From: Melieria omissa
Lineage: Eukaryota > Arthropoda > Insecta > Diptera > Ulidiidae
Assembly (NCBI GenBank): GCA_963971225.1
Contig: OZ020268.1
Span: 38,199,348-38,263,347, forward strand
Reading direction: 5' to 3'
DNA length: 64,000 nucleotides
The notes under the pieces are model-generated. The model was not told the DNA's origin, made no database searches, and saw nothing but the letters and a program-made list of their open reading frames with translations. Positions 46,701 to 61,700 of this stretch are shown piece by piece. Made by a program: the position numbers and the translations under genes. Every line of letters starts with the position of its first letter. Position 1 is the first letter of the stretch.

Positions 46701-49700
46701 AAGAGGAGTCCGAGTACAATTACGATACCGAGCTGAATATTGTGAGTGGAGCGAGCGACTATGTAAATGAAATGTTGAAATGCATGTGCGGAATTTAATT
46801 TGCAGGACTACGCGATTAAATTTTATCTGAAAGCGGGTGCCGATCGCGACAAGCTGGTGCTGGGCATACCCACGTATGGACGTTCGTACACGTTGATCAA
46901 CGAGGAGAGCACAGAAGTGGGTGCACCCTCAGAGGGTCCCGGCGAGCAGGGCGACGCCACACGTGAAAAGGGCTACCTGGCCTACTATGAGGTGCGTGCG
47001 ACTTTAATATCCAATAAATGTGGCGATGCTCAACACATCTGAATTTGGTTTTTAGATTTGCCAGAACATCAAAGACGACCCCGAGTGGACAGTGGTGCAG
47101 CCCAATCCGAATGCCATGGGTCCGTATGCCTACCGGCGCAATCAGTGGGTCGGCTACGATGACGAAGCTATCGTACGCAAAAAGGCACAGTATGTGGTGG
47201 AGCAGGGACTGGGCGGCATTATGTTCTGGGCCATAGACAACGATGACTTCCGCGGCTTGTGCACAGGCAAACCATATCCCCTGATTGAGGCGGCCAAGGA
47301 GGCCATGTTAGATGGCTTGGGGTATGTTGATGGCATTTGTAAAAAAGAAAATAATTTTTTGACTTTCTTGATATTCATCTTGTTAACAGACTTGGCATCA
47401 ATGAAGTAGCTAAACCCAATGCTCCTAAGAAACCATTACGCTCCAGAAGTCGCGAAAATTCGTCGTCAAAACTAAATCGCATTGGCGGCAGCACCGCTGA
47501 AAAGTCCTCGGGTGGACGCCTTTCAACAACCAGTGGACGTCGACGCGTGCAGGCCAGTTCGACTGCCGCACCCGAAACCACAATACGGCTCACAGCCGAG
47601 GGCTCTTCGTTGTACATTGGCGGACGTACCACTACACCAGCGCCACCTACCACACCCGATCCGGGCACTGGTAAGCGTAGTATATGAACTGTCTTGTTCT
47701 CTTATAATTATTATTTGACTTTTAAATAGATTTCAAATGCGAGGAAGAGGGCTTCTACCAGCATCCACGCGATTGCAAGAAATACTACTGGTGCCTGGAC
47801 AGCGGTCCATCAGGCCTGGGCATTGTGGCGCATCAGTTTACTTGTCCGTCGGGACTCTATTTCAATCCGGCCGCAGATTCGTGTGATTTTGCACGCAATG
47901 TGCCCTGCAAAACAAAGAAGTAAGTTTGGAGATTGGAAATATATCAAGAATGCTGAATAAAACAAAACTTATTTATGAATTTTTATTAGATCCTCAACTG
48001 CAGCGCCTGCAACCTCAACCACAACAACCACCACCACACCGCGCCCTACAGCCGCCGTAAATCGCGTTACCGCCGCCACTTCACGCACGTCGTTCTTCCG
48101 AACCACCACTACGACGACACCTGCTCCCATTGAAGAGTACGAAGATGAGGAAGAGGAGGAAGTGCCAACGCACTTTAAGGACAAAGAATCCGAAGAGGAT
48201 CCACAGGTGATCAAGGAACTCATTGAGTTGATACGCAAAGTGGGTGGCATCGAGGAGCTGGAAAATCTTCTGCAGCGCAAAGACGACGGCACCATTGCCA
48301 TCAAGCAATCTTCCAGCGGCACCGATGTGGCTACCACGCCTTCGCCGATAAGCAAATCGCTCTATGAAAAAGTGTTAAGCAAACCAAAAGCCTTCAATTC
48401 ATTCCGCAATCGGTTGACGTCGTCGACGTTGTACCGCAACTCTGGTCAGACCAAGTCTGACGAGGTCGTGAGTGAGGTTGCCAAATCTGTGGAGGCTAAA
48501 GAGCAGGAAAGCGAGCGTGGAAGCAGTGGCTACTCGAAATACTCATCCGTGGTGCGCGGTGGCAACAGCAGACAAGGTCCACAAAACGAAGGCTTGGACA
48601 AGCTGTCCGACTTTGACGGTTTCCTCAAGGAACGCAAACAGTATGTGACCATAAATAGAAATCGGGGTGCGAGCAGAGGTCAGGAGGATGGCTCCGAGTT
48701 GGAAGAGAACGAAGAGGACGAAGAGGTGGAAGAAACCGTAAAATCCACTAAACGTCCGCTGACTACCGTGACACCATCCTATGCCAGCGTACGCAGAACC
48801 AGGCCCACAAAACTCAAATCTGAAGCCGAAGAGGAAGAGGAAGAAGTGAAGGTTGTGAAGGATGTCGAGGAAAAGCGCACCTACACGTCGCTAAATAGAA
48901 ATCGCGGACGCCATACCACCACGGAGAGTACCCAAGATGCTGACGACGCTGAGTCAACCACAAATCGGTAATATATGAAATTTCTATAAAACTAATGAAG
49001 CATTACAAATCGCTTTTATATTTTGAAGGTACAAAAACTTGGAACGAACGCGACCCACACGGCGCCCATTCTCATCTAGCGCGGCAACGGAGCAAACCGT
49101 GGCAGCGACCGACGACGACGACAGCAACGAGGAGAGTGATGACGAGGAAGAGCAAAATGTAACGGTACACTTAAACGCGGCCGCAAAAGATTCCACACAA
49201 AAGTCAACACAAAGTACACAACGCATCTACGCGAGCATAGGTCGCAGAACTACAACAACAACAGAGACTCCAACTTCCACCACCACAGCCACCACAGAGA
49301 CTCCAACAATTAAAACCAATCTTATAGAGAACACACTTTTAACTAACGAAACACCTGAACCAATCCTAACAACAACCGATGCTTCAGCCGTCTCAACCAC
49401 AACCGTTACTAATCCCGCTCTTATTTCCACTACCACTGCATCCGCTTCCACATCCTCATCCATTCCTATCATAACCACTACCACTGCTGCTTCCGAAACA
49501 TCCGAATCCACCACCACCGTCGTTCCCAACGAGTTGTCTACCCTTGAGCAAAGCTCAAAGGAATCATTAGCTCTCTCCCTTGACATCAATTCCCTCGTAC
49601 AAGAGTCCACAGCTCAAACCAACGCGGAATCGAAACAATCGACCGAAGCGCAGGCCGATGAAGCGGCCCGTAGTCAATCGACAACGACCGAAACTCTGAC

Positions 49701-52700
49701 CACAACCGGTACCACTAACACTGACGACCGCTCCGTGGACGAGGTAACGAATTTGAACAAGAAATTAAGCAAGACACAATACAAATACACCACACGAACA
49801 AGAAATACCACAGTCACCGGTACCACAAGCGAAACAACGCAAACTAGTCTAAACAATAGTAGCAGTAGCGATGGTTTAAGTAGCAATAACGTTAGAGGTA
49901 GTACCGTTAAGTACTCTGGTGGTAGGAGACAACAACAACAACAGTTGAACGAGTTGCTTAATCGTAAAACCCAAATCCAAAACCAACAGACAGCATCAAG
50001 CACCCCAGCCACCATAACCACCACAACCGAAACAGCTCCCACTAACGAGTTCCTGGGCAGTGTGTCCAGTCCCAGGCCGTTTGGTTTTCCGAGACGTCGT
50101 ACGCGTCCCACTAGCGCCAATCCGACGACTGATACAGGCAATACTAACATTGAAAATAGTAATGAAGAGGAAGCGAGCTTAGTGAAAACGAAGCAAACCG
50201 CCGTCAATACGAGTGTGAATTTGTCTAAGAATAAGGTGAGTTCTAGCGCTGAGGTACAAGATGGATTGGAAACCAATGCAAAGGGCAGCACTGTGAGCAC
50301 CCAAATTGAAAATCAATCGCAAACGCAAACTCACACCCAAAAATCGCATGTAGTCGACGTAGAGGTAGATGGTGTCAGTAGTACAAGTAGTGGTAGTCTA
50401 AGGCATGTTGTAGATAGAACCAATAGTTTAAGTAGCGAAACCGAGACCGGCAACGCCGACGCGAAGATTTTGTGGAGTGATAAACGCACCGAGCAGAAAC
50501 CAAGCAGAGGTAATTCCGTAACCGAACGGGGTAAGGACAGTGTTAAGGTAGGTAGATATCGAGGTAAGAGTTTTACGAGTCCGTACGAAGAAAATATCGC
50601 CGACGAAGAATATCCTGGCCCGGGCAAATATCGCGGTCGCGGCTTGAAAATGGTCAGTGACGAGAACGGCGACGATGCGGCAAAAACGACAACACAGCAA
50701 GCAAGGAAACTGATAAAGAAGGAAAATGCCGCTGCGGAATCAAATGTTTCCGATCTTACAAAAACTGGTTACACCAAGATTAGCAGAAGTAATGCGGACA
50801 ACTCGAAAACGACTTATACCACCATTACAAGAAATAATGCAGAAAATGGCGACGCGGAAAATGGCGTAGAACGCAAAGAAACCACTTATACGACCACTAC
50901 CACAAATAACGATGGCGATGTGGTCGTTTCCGAAGTGAAAACAAACACCAACGAAACGGTGACTTCGGACGATGGTAATGGCGTTGTTACGAAGCAAACG
51001 ACCTACACCACGATAACAAGGAGTGGCAGCAATCGCGAAGGTGCTGAAAACAATAATGCAAACGACGACGAATTAGCTGAAGAAAAAATTCGTTTGACTG
51101 CTAAAGAGAGTAATGGAGAAAACGCCGTCAAGTATACAAATATTGTTCGAAATCACCAGAATGTGCTTGAAGGTGTAAAGAAAGACGAGTCCAGTGAGGT
51201 GGCGAATGCGGGCGCCGTAAACGCCACTACAGAGGAGCTGATCGACAACAACACTGTGCGTAAGACTTCAAAATATCACACAACCTCCAGAAACAACGAT
51301 GGAGTGCAGCAAGTTACCACCGTCGAGGAGACAATTACCACGACACATACAGAGGGCGGCGCAGACGAGAGCGGAGTGCGTGGCACCAAAACGTATCAGA
51401 CGATTAACCGCACTGCAAGCCATGGGCCGTCCTCCGAAACACTACATTATAAAACAATAGCACGCGGCAGCGACGGCGTGCACTTGGATGACGGCGAATC
51501 GTCTTCATTCTTCAAACATTTAGGAAACGCCGCAAAACAAGCGGAACAAAGCCGTCAACGTGTTTATCAGACCATCTCAAGGGGTGGTAAAGTTCCAGAC
51601 GCTGTGGAGAATGCAATTGCTGAAAGCGCTGAAAAAGTTGAAAACAAGGCATCGGTTGTTGGTGCAGAATTCAATGCAGAGAATACGGCGCACACTTATA
51701 GGACTATACAGAGAAACAGTGCAAAGGTGGAAAGTGATGAGACCGCATCATCGTCAAGTGGGCAACACCAATCAGCAGCGAGCATGTTTAACGGCATGAA
51801 CTCGGAAAATTTGGTCAAGACCGAAGTAGGCTCAGCCTCACTGAGCAGCACAGCGGAAAATACAGCATCAAATAATATTGAAAACATCAATGAGACTTTG
51901 GCGATTTCTCAGGAACAGACCGCAGAAATCGAAGATGTCAGCACTTTGCCAACTTCGACCGAAGCCATCAGCACAACGAATGACGTATCTTTGGAAGACG
52001 AAAATATCGCCGCTGAAATTTCAGACGATGTAACCACAAAAATTGAATCAAGCACAGACAGTATTGTTACGGCTGAGCCTGTAACAACTTCAACTGAAAT
52101 AACAACTGTCACTGAACCAACTGAGACCACAACCAAAAAAACAATTCAGAGAAGTCGCGGTACAACTACAACAACAGCGCCCACAACTGACGTAAATAGT
52201 GCTGAGACCACAACCAGAAAAACCAGTCAGAGAAGTCGTGGCACAACTACAACAAGAGCGCCCACAACTGACGTAAACAGTGCTGAGACCACAACCAGAA
52301 AAACCAGTCAGAGAAGTCGTGGCACAACTACAACAAGAGTACCCACAACTGACGTGGACAGTGATGCAATTACAACAGGAACAACAGACGAAATCTACAA
52401 ATTTTCCACCAGAAAGTTAAACAAAAGTGATAAGTCAAAAACAACAAATAGTGAAACAACCACATTGAACACCTCTGTCTCTTCAGAGGAGTCAGGTACT
52501 GGCAATAGTTCGACTGGCACAAAATTCAAGTTTGGCCGCCGACCCACCACAACTCCAGCCAGCGTCATCTCAGAAACTGTAACCACTACAATTGAATCGA
52601 CTACGGATGAGCCTGTAACAACTGTCACTCAACCTGCTGAGACCACAACCAAAAAAACTATTCTGCGAAGCCGTGGCACTACAACAACAGCGCCCGTAAG

Positions 52701-55700
52701 TGACGTGGACAGTGCTGCAATTACAACAGGAACAACGGACGAAATTCACAATTTCGCCACCAAAAAGTTGTACAAGATCAATAAGTCAACAACAACAAAC
52801 ACTGAAACAACCAAATTAAATACCTCCGACTCTTCAGAAGAGTCAGGTACCAGCAATAGTTCGACTGGTACACCCACCACAACTCCAGCCAGTTTCGATT
52901 CAGAAACTGTAACTACTACAATTAAATCGAGCACTGATGAGCCGATCGTTACAGATGAACCTGTAACAACTTCAATTGAAATAACAACTGTCACCGAACC
53001 TGCTGAGATCACAACCGAAAAAACCATTCAGAGAAGTCGTGGCACAACTACAACAACAGCGCCCACAACTGAGGTGGACAGTGCTGCAGTTACAACAGGA
53101 ACAGCGGACGAAATCCACAAACTCGCCACCAAAAAGTTGTATACGATCAATAAGTCAACAACAACGAACACTGAAGCAACAACATTAAATACCTCCGACT
53201 CTTCAGAAGAGCCCGGTACTGGCAATAGTTCGACTGGTACAACCACCACAACTCCAGCCAGTTCCGATTCAAAAACTGTAACTACTACAATTAAATCGAG
53301 GGCTGATGAGCTGATCGTTACAGATGAACCTGTAACAACTTCAATTGAAATAACAACTGTCACCGAACCTGCTGAGATCACAACCGAAAAAACCATTGAG
53401 AGAAGTCGTGGCACAACTACAACAACAGCGCCGACAACTGACGTCGACGGTGCAGCAATTACAACAGGAACAACGGACGATATTAAAAAATTCGTCACCA
53501 GAAAGTTGTATAAAACTAATAAGTCAAAAACAACAAATAGTGAAACAGCCACATTGAACACCTCTGACTCTTCAGAGAAGTCAGGTACTGGCGTTAGTTC
53601 AAATGGCACGAAATTCAAGTTCGGCCGCCGACCCACCACAACTTCAGCCAGTTCCGATTCAGAAAATACAAATAGTGTAGAAGAAACAACTAAATTTAGA
53701 AGTCGCATCCGAACCACTGCTGCCACCGATGCGATCATCGATACCACTGAATCCATACCCAGTTCAACGATAAAACCCGAACCCGTACGAAATTTGATTT
53801 ACAAAAGTCGAATCAAGTCCACTACGGCTGCTGCACCTACTGAGGCCGAATCCTCAATAGCGGTCGCGGATGTGTCGTCGGAGAAATCGGCAACAAGACG
53901 TAAATTTGCCATAAGAAAGTCCTCCAACAGAGCAACCAATTCAGGTCTTCAAGACGAAGTGCAAATTAATGCTGTGACGCAACACGAACACGAAGAAGAA
54001 TATGTGGACACTAGTGAAGAAGCTTTGCAAAGTGGCGACCATTCAACTGCGTCCCCACGACGCCGCGTCATCTATCGTGGCACCTATCGGCCACGCAGTG
54101 ACAAAGACGATCTGTCTTCATTGCTGGCTATTGACCTCAGCAAACAACAACACTATAAGGGTGAAAGTCAATACGGTGTAGGGGTGAAGCGCAGACCCGG
54201 GGATCGAGCCGTAGTGGAGAGTAGCATTGATGAAAATGCACTTAAATCAAGAAGACCAACACGCCCAGTGCGTCTGCAAACCGATACCGGAAATGCTGGA
54301 GAAAATAAAGACAAATTATTGGAAGGTTTTGCGGTAGCTGAAGTGGACGCTGCCGCCGTCGAGATTAATGCAAAGAGTGGTTTGAGAACGAAATTCAAAA
54401 CTACAACTGAAAGTGACAGCACGAGCATAAGAAAGAGAATTTATGGCAGCAGGAGTTCAGTTGATAATACGAAGGAAAATAAATCTGAGGCCAGGACAAA
54501 TGGCACTGAAAGTGTTGACGTTATTGGCGGAGGTTTAGAGTTAAAGACTCTGAGCGGAAGTGGCGAACTCAGCAAAAATACCGAAAGCGATGTTTCTATT
54601 TCCGAAAAATATCAAAAAAATAAGAAAAATGTGAGTAACTCAATAGAAACGAACTCAACACTGGACGCGAGTGCGATATCAGACACAAGTGACAGTGCTA
54701 CAAATAGCAACACCTCGAAAGAAATATTAACTGCTGACAATGTTGGCTCCAGCGAATCCCAGACAAGTGGTGAACACAATACTACAACAACAATAACATC
54801 CTTTGAACATTCAAATAAGCATTTAAAAGCAAACACAACTTCCATCGATAGTTCCAAGGCACATGCTGACTCGACGGACTCGAGCAGCTTGGGTGGAAAT
54901 TCCGCTACCACTGAAACTGAAACCACAAGTCAGCAGCATCAATCAACAGTTTTATCTCAAAAAACAGGCGAAGACAGTGGAGTAGCTAATCAAGAAGAAA
55001 GTGATAGAAGCACTGGCACAGATAGCGAGAACTTAACTTCCGCCAAAGGCTTCCGACGTTTCAATCAATTTTCAAAAACCAAAACTACAATCACAACAAC
55101 TTCGGAAGAGGATGTTAGTAATTCGACCGCAGAAAATAATGACAAGGTTTCGTCAAATTCTTCTAAAGGCTCAATTAAGACTTCCAAATTCAACTTCAAT
55201 AGAAATCGTGATAGCAAAACCTCTTCGGCAGACGAAAAAGCAAACAATGAAGCCGGAAAAGTTGAAACTAATAGTACCACAACCCCAGACGCTGAACAGC
55301 AAACCAGTGGTAACCGATCTTCCAGTCGGAAGAACCTTAGCCGTTCTAGATACAATTCTCGCTCGCAGCACAACACTCAATCCCAGCCTCGAGGTCGATT
55401 TGTGGATGGCAATACCACTGAAACAGAAACCAGTGAAAATGGTGTAACTAAAACCCGCACCACGCATACACGTACGTTCAATACTGACGCCAATACACAG
55501 AAAACAGTCAAACGTGTGCACACAAAGACAATACAGAAGACGGATCCCGAGTACGAGTACGTCTATGAGGTAATAACAGAGAAAGTGCCAAGCACCACGA
55601 TGCGTCCCATTACAAGGAATCGAGGTTCGGTGAGATTCCAAAGTACAGATTTATCATCTCTACTTTCGTTGGATTACGCACCGAAGAGACAGCGCAAGTA

Positions 55701-58700
55701 CGAAGGCGAGAAGACTGTAGTGAAGACTAGAAGGCGTATAATTAAGAAACCGGAAGTCATCTCCGAATCGGAAGATATCGAGGAATACGAATATGAGACC
55801 GAGCAGCCGAAGGCGACTCGACCGCCACGTCCTACTACCAGCAGCACGCCAAGCACTGCAGCTGTGCACACTGTGCGACGTACTAGGCCTACAAGACCAT
55901 TGCGTACAACTACGCAGAGGGCTACCACCACCACTGAAGCAGCTGAAAGTGACGAAAAAGTAGAAACCACTAGAAAAGCGGAAGTTCTAACCACAAGAAA
56001 GAGTTTTGCATTCAAGCGACCAATTACCTCAACCACCACCACAGCTACCACAACCACTGAAGCAGCTGAAAGTGAAGAGGCAGTAGAGACCACCACTATT
56101 GCGAATCTCTTAAGTTCGCGAAGAGGATTTGCATTCAGACGACCAAGTACCACAACAGTCGCTCCTACCGAAAGCACAACTACCACAACAGAGCCAACGA
56201 CAACCGGCGCAACTGAAAGACATGTAATAAGGCGTACCAAGATTATCAAAGTTAAAAAACCCACAAATTCTCTTGAAGACACTAAAACCGAAGAAGAAAG
56301 TGTGACAGATGTAAAGAGAACTTTTGCAACACGCTTACAGCAAAATTCGTCCTCCAAAAAATCAGAGTCCTCGGCCAATTTCACAAATGTTGAAGCAGAG
56401 ACCGAAAAGTCCGTAACAACGACGGAAGTTCCCACAACAACAATAACAACAGCAGCAGTTGACGATCCGTTGCATATTTTGAAAACGCAGTTTGCTACCG
56501 CTGTTAATAAACTGAAATCATCGAATAATACTCTCACCACTAATGTAACAACTATAACAACGACAACTACTACTAATGAAAATGGCGCCGTGACACACTC
56601 TCAAACTAGCACTGAACTAAAGAATGTAGTTACTGAAGCAGAAGATGCCACGGATACCGCCTCCGAACCTGCAGATGATTTGAAGAATGAACTGAATGGA
56701 AGCGGAGAGGATTCGCTCTCTTTACCGATCTATCATCGACGTAAGTACTATCAGTACTACAAAGATTCGCCTGTAATTCATGTTGGCAAAGCAGGATCAC
56801 TGTCTTCAACGCAAACCACCAATGTCGACATAAAGAAGCAAATACACGAAGTCTTCAATGTCAGCAATGACAACGATCAAACCCCGACTAGTTCGGAAGA
56901 AACCGATGCACATTTAGCCATAGAACAAGCCATGGAAATTAACAATGAATTGAGTCATTTTTTATTGAAAACCCCCGGGTCAAAGTAGATGGGCACCTGG
57001 GGGCAAAATCAATCGGATCAAAATTTACCGTATCAGGAGAGGAAATAATTGATGACAATGATGCTAAGACTGAATTGGAAAACATTTTAGGCACTGTGCG
57101 CAATCGCACCCAAATCATCAAAACACGAGTCAATCGCATAAACTCCACAACTGAAACAACTCAAACTGAGAGCAACGTCGATGTGGATGACAAGAATGCC
57201 GGTACTGAAATCATAGCCGAAACAGACGACGAGGAAGCATCGACTGATACTAGTGACACGAAATCACATCGCGTTGGAAAAACTTTCAGAGAACCAACTG
57301 AAGTTGACAACACAACATTAGCATACACAAAACTTTCGATCTTAAAAACCGAATTAGATTCTGCCCAAACCAATGCCACTACTGAAGCAACTATTGCCAA
57401 AACGCCAATCATCAAACTGACCATACTTCCACAGGACCATGAGCAACCCAACGATAAAAATCGCGCCGATGACACAAGAGCACTGCGCAAATTCACAAGA
57501 CCTAATCGCACACGTACTACAACAGAACGCGGCGCGGATACCACAACAGAGACCACAACTGTTTCTGCTGCTGCTGATGAAGCCGATGCGACAACGAAGC
57601 GTACTTACGGAGCGTTAAACCGCTTGCGTACGAGACCCATTACAAGTGGTAAGGCCACTGAAACCACTACGGAGAAAGAAGACGTGACCGATGCAGCTGA
57701 AATTACTGCAAGACCCGTTTTCAGTGCTCTCAGAAGTCGCGGCACAGCCAACAGACCCTTACAATCTACAACGAATGAAACTAGCGAAGAAACTATCACC
57801 AATACAACCACCACAACAACGCTACGCCGACCATTTGTGGGCTTGAGAAGAACAACAACAAAAGAGCCTGACGTATCGGATGAGGAAGTAGTATCTACTA
57901 CTCCAAATGCCTCAACACGACGAACTTTTGGTGGTTTTAGTCGACCTGGAGTAAAACAAACAACTGCCAAACCAGTTGCGGAAGACATAGAGGATATATC
58001 AGAAGAGGAAGTAAAAGACCAAGTGTCAAGTACTCTAAACACGACTGCCCCAACAATACGCCGAACTTTTGCTGGTTTTAATCGACCAGGACTACGAACC
58101 ACAACCGCCAAGGTGCAAACAAATGCAGAAAAGGAAGAAACATCAGACGAAGAAACAGAAAATTCCAGTACAACAAAAGAAACAACGCGTCGTCCCATAG
58201 GTGGTATTAATAGGTTATCTTTTCGGACGACAACTGCGAAAGGCATTGAAGAGGAAATATCAACTAAGTTAGACGACGAAGCGATCCTCAGCACAACGGG
58301 CGCCGCAGTTAAGCGACCCTATTCTGGCATCAATAGGTTAAATATAAGAACAACAACCGCAAAGCCACAAGAAACTGAAGAGGATATATCGGCTGACTTG
58401 GACGATGATGAAACCCTTAGTACTACTGAAGCTACCACAAAACGTCCCTACTCTGGTCTCAGTAGAATAAATTTAAGAACAACCACTGCAAAACCACAAG
58501 GCACTGAAGAGGATACATCACCGGAACTGGATAATGATGTAGCTGATAGCACTACTGGTGTTTCAGTTAAACGGCCCTATTCTGGCATCAACAGGTTAAA
58601 TCTAAGAACAACCACAAAACCACAAGAAACTGAGGAAGATATATCGGCTAACTTGGATGAAGATGAAACACCTAGTACTACTGGAACTATCATTAAACGT

Positions 58701-61700
58701 CCCTATTCAGGTCTAAATAGGTTAAACTTAAGAACGACTACTGCAAAGCCAAACGAATCAGAAGAGGATATATCGGCTGAACTGGATAATGCTGTAGTTC
58801 GTAGCACTACTGGCGCTACAGTTAAGCGGCCCTATTCTAGCATCAACAGGTTTAATTTAAAAACAACGACCACAAAGCCACAAGAAACTGAAGAAGAGGA
58901 GGAAATATCGGATGACTTGGATAAAGATGTAGTTCATAGCACTACTGGCACCTCAGTTAAACGGCCCTATTCTAGCATTAACAGGTTAAATTTAAGAACA
59001 ACGACCACAAAGCCACAGGAGACCGAAGAGGACATATCAGCTGACTTAGACGATGATGAAACCCCTAGAACTACTGGAGCTGCCATTAAACGTCCCTACT
59101 CTGGTTTAAGTCGATTAAATTTAAGAACAACGACTACAAAACCACAGCACACTAAAGAGGATACATCACCTGAGCTAGACAATGATGTAGCTCAAAGCAC
59201 TTCTGGCGCTACAGTTAAACGGCCCTATTCTAGCATCAACAGATTAAATTTAAGAACAACAACCGCAAAGCCACAGGAAACAGAAGAAGAGGAGGAAATA
59301 TCGGTTGACTTGGATAATGATGCAATTCATAGCACTACTGGCGCCTCAGTTAAACGTCCCTATTCCAGTCTTAATAAGTTAAATTTAAGAACAACAACTG
59401 TCGAGTCTCAAACCGATTTAGGCAAGACATCAAGTGAAACAGATACACTAAGTGCCATAAATAGCTCCACGCGGCGTCCGTACACAGATATCATCAGGAC
59501 TTCAACGCAGAATGTAGTTGATGAAGATGACGAAGAAGGAAATGAAAACACCACCGTAGAACCAGAGCTTTCAAATGATGATCAAAACAGTACAACCACT
59601 ATAACAGAGACAAAAACACTATCGTATAATATTTTAAATCGTTCGAGTACAACAGAAAACGTGGAGGGAAACGAAAGCGGTGCATTGCATTCAAATGTAA
59701 TAAACAGTGACGAAATATCAACTGACGAAGAGCTCAGTGCTGACATCGATGATTCAGAAAATGACGTAGATCAAAGTGAAGAAATATCAACAACTATGGA
59801 AACAGTCACAGAAAGTGTGCCGACTAATAGCCCTCGACGAACGGTGATCATAAGAAAGCGTATTCGCGTCACAACCACCGCCAGTACAACGATTGATGGT
59901 TCCGCGGAAGATGAGGATGAAGCCGATGAAAATACTACAACCCCGGAGACGCTGACTGAAAGCATAGTTGATGATACCACACGCCGCACTGTACTCGTGC
60001 GCAAACGCATACGCATTACAAATGCAACGTTGGTTTCAGACAACGAAGCCGTTTCGGGAGAAGAAAAAACTTCCGTCGAGTCCACTGCAACCAGCAAAGG
60101 CACACGGGGTCCGTTGATTTTGAGAAGGCGTCTCAACACCACTAGCACCACAGAAAATACCACTGACACGGAATCTGGAGAACTTTCAACCGATACGCAA
60201 TCCCCAGCACGACGTACGTTCACCAACTTGAATAGACCACGTGTGCGAACAACGGCAGCGCCCGAAGATAAAACTGACAACACGACTGAAGCGACTGCAG
60301 TATCTGATAGACGCGGTTTATTACAAACCAATCGACATCGTGCCTTACTGAACCCGACTACGGAGGCTTCCGTCGAAGAGCCTAGTGATGATGTAACAAA
60401 AGCAGTAAACCAAACAGAAACAGAGTCAACTACACGTCGCTCGTTTTTGAAGACCGCAATTCGCTTGCGTAGCACAACTGTTGCACCTGACGATGAAACA
60501 GATGACGTCAAAGAAACAACGCCGCCATCTGGCGGATCCACCACTCGTCGCAAATTTTTGAGCCCAGCGAGACGTTTCGGCAGTACAACTGTGGCCAGTG
60601 ATAGGGAAGATGACGATGTTAAAGAGACAACACCGTCAAACATTCCCGAATCAGATTCTAGTACGCGTCGCGCATTTGTCAGACCCGCTAGTCGATTCCG
60701 TAGTACAACCATTGGCAGTATTGATGCAGACACAAGTGAAACAACGGAAAAGCCACAAGAAGACTCTGTCAGGGATTCGTCGACCCGTCGCACATTTGTG
60801 AGGCCCACGAATCGGTTCCGCAGCTCTACTATTTCCACAGTAGATGACGACGAAAGCGCACATGAGGAAGAAGCAGAAGAGCCTCGAGTAGACACCTCGA
60901 CGAGACGTACCCTCGGCGCCTTTAGTCAGCGCCAGCGGCCAACTCCTGCAACTCGACTCCAAACAACCAGCAGAAGACCTCTGCCCACATTCAACAGAGA
61001 TTTATACAAAAGAGTAGAAGACGAAGATAATGAAAATGATGATGAATATAGCGAGGAAGAGGAGGATGTAGCAGAACAAAAACCAACAATACCGAAGCGA
61101 CCTCAGTTTACTACAACCGAACGTCCTCGTCCGCAATTTACCACACGCAGGTCATTCGGCATTAACCGTTTTCAGGCAAATCGAAATCAAAATGATGACA
61201 AAATTTCTACAAATATTGACGAAGATGAAAACGACGAAAACGAAAATGTATCGAACGAAAACGAAGCCACCGGTCGACCCGTAAACAGTCTGCTTGCTAA
61301 TCGCGATCGTCCGCTAAAGCCCGCCACAAATGGACGCCAAAACAGCTTACAGAAGTTACGCGATCGCGTCAAATTAGCACAGACACAAAGCACTGACGAT
61401 GGTGTCGTCAGCACCAGACTGACGGCAATTCTAGCCAATAGGCCTAAGACGACAGGAGATAGTAGGGCCAAGACTACCTCAGATAACAACGACGACGACG
61501 ACAGTAATGAGCGGGACGGTGATGAAGACATTGCATCTAATACGCACGGCACGAGCACGAATACTAATCAAAGCAAAACCCCTGTAATTAGTTTGATTGC
61601 AAATCGTAGTGGTACTAACCGTAGCAGCACCGTAGCCAATTATTTCAATAGAACTAAATTTAATTTAAGTCTTAACGCTAACAACACCCGAGTTCATAGT

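Noticed and set aside
46168..46798. Open frames starting in the intron before 46227
   Set aside because: They are the GH18 exon read from intron ATGs. The splice sites at 46226/46227 and 46741/46742 explain the coding part.
56954..57036. An 83-nt intron (donor gtcatt, acceptor tatcag) as the cause of the frame change
   Set aside because: It would restore the frame by length, but the donor is poor and there is no pyrimidine tract before the acceptor. The sequence it would remove also reads as tail-like protein in the -1 frame. The other nearby donors (56979, 56985) give the wrong length. RNA reads could still prove it.
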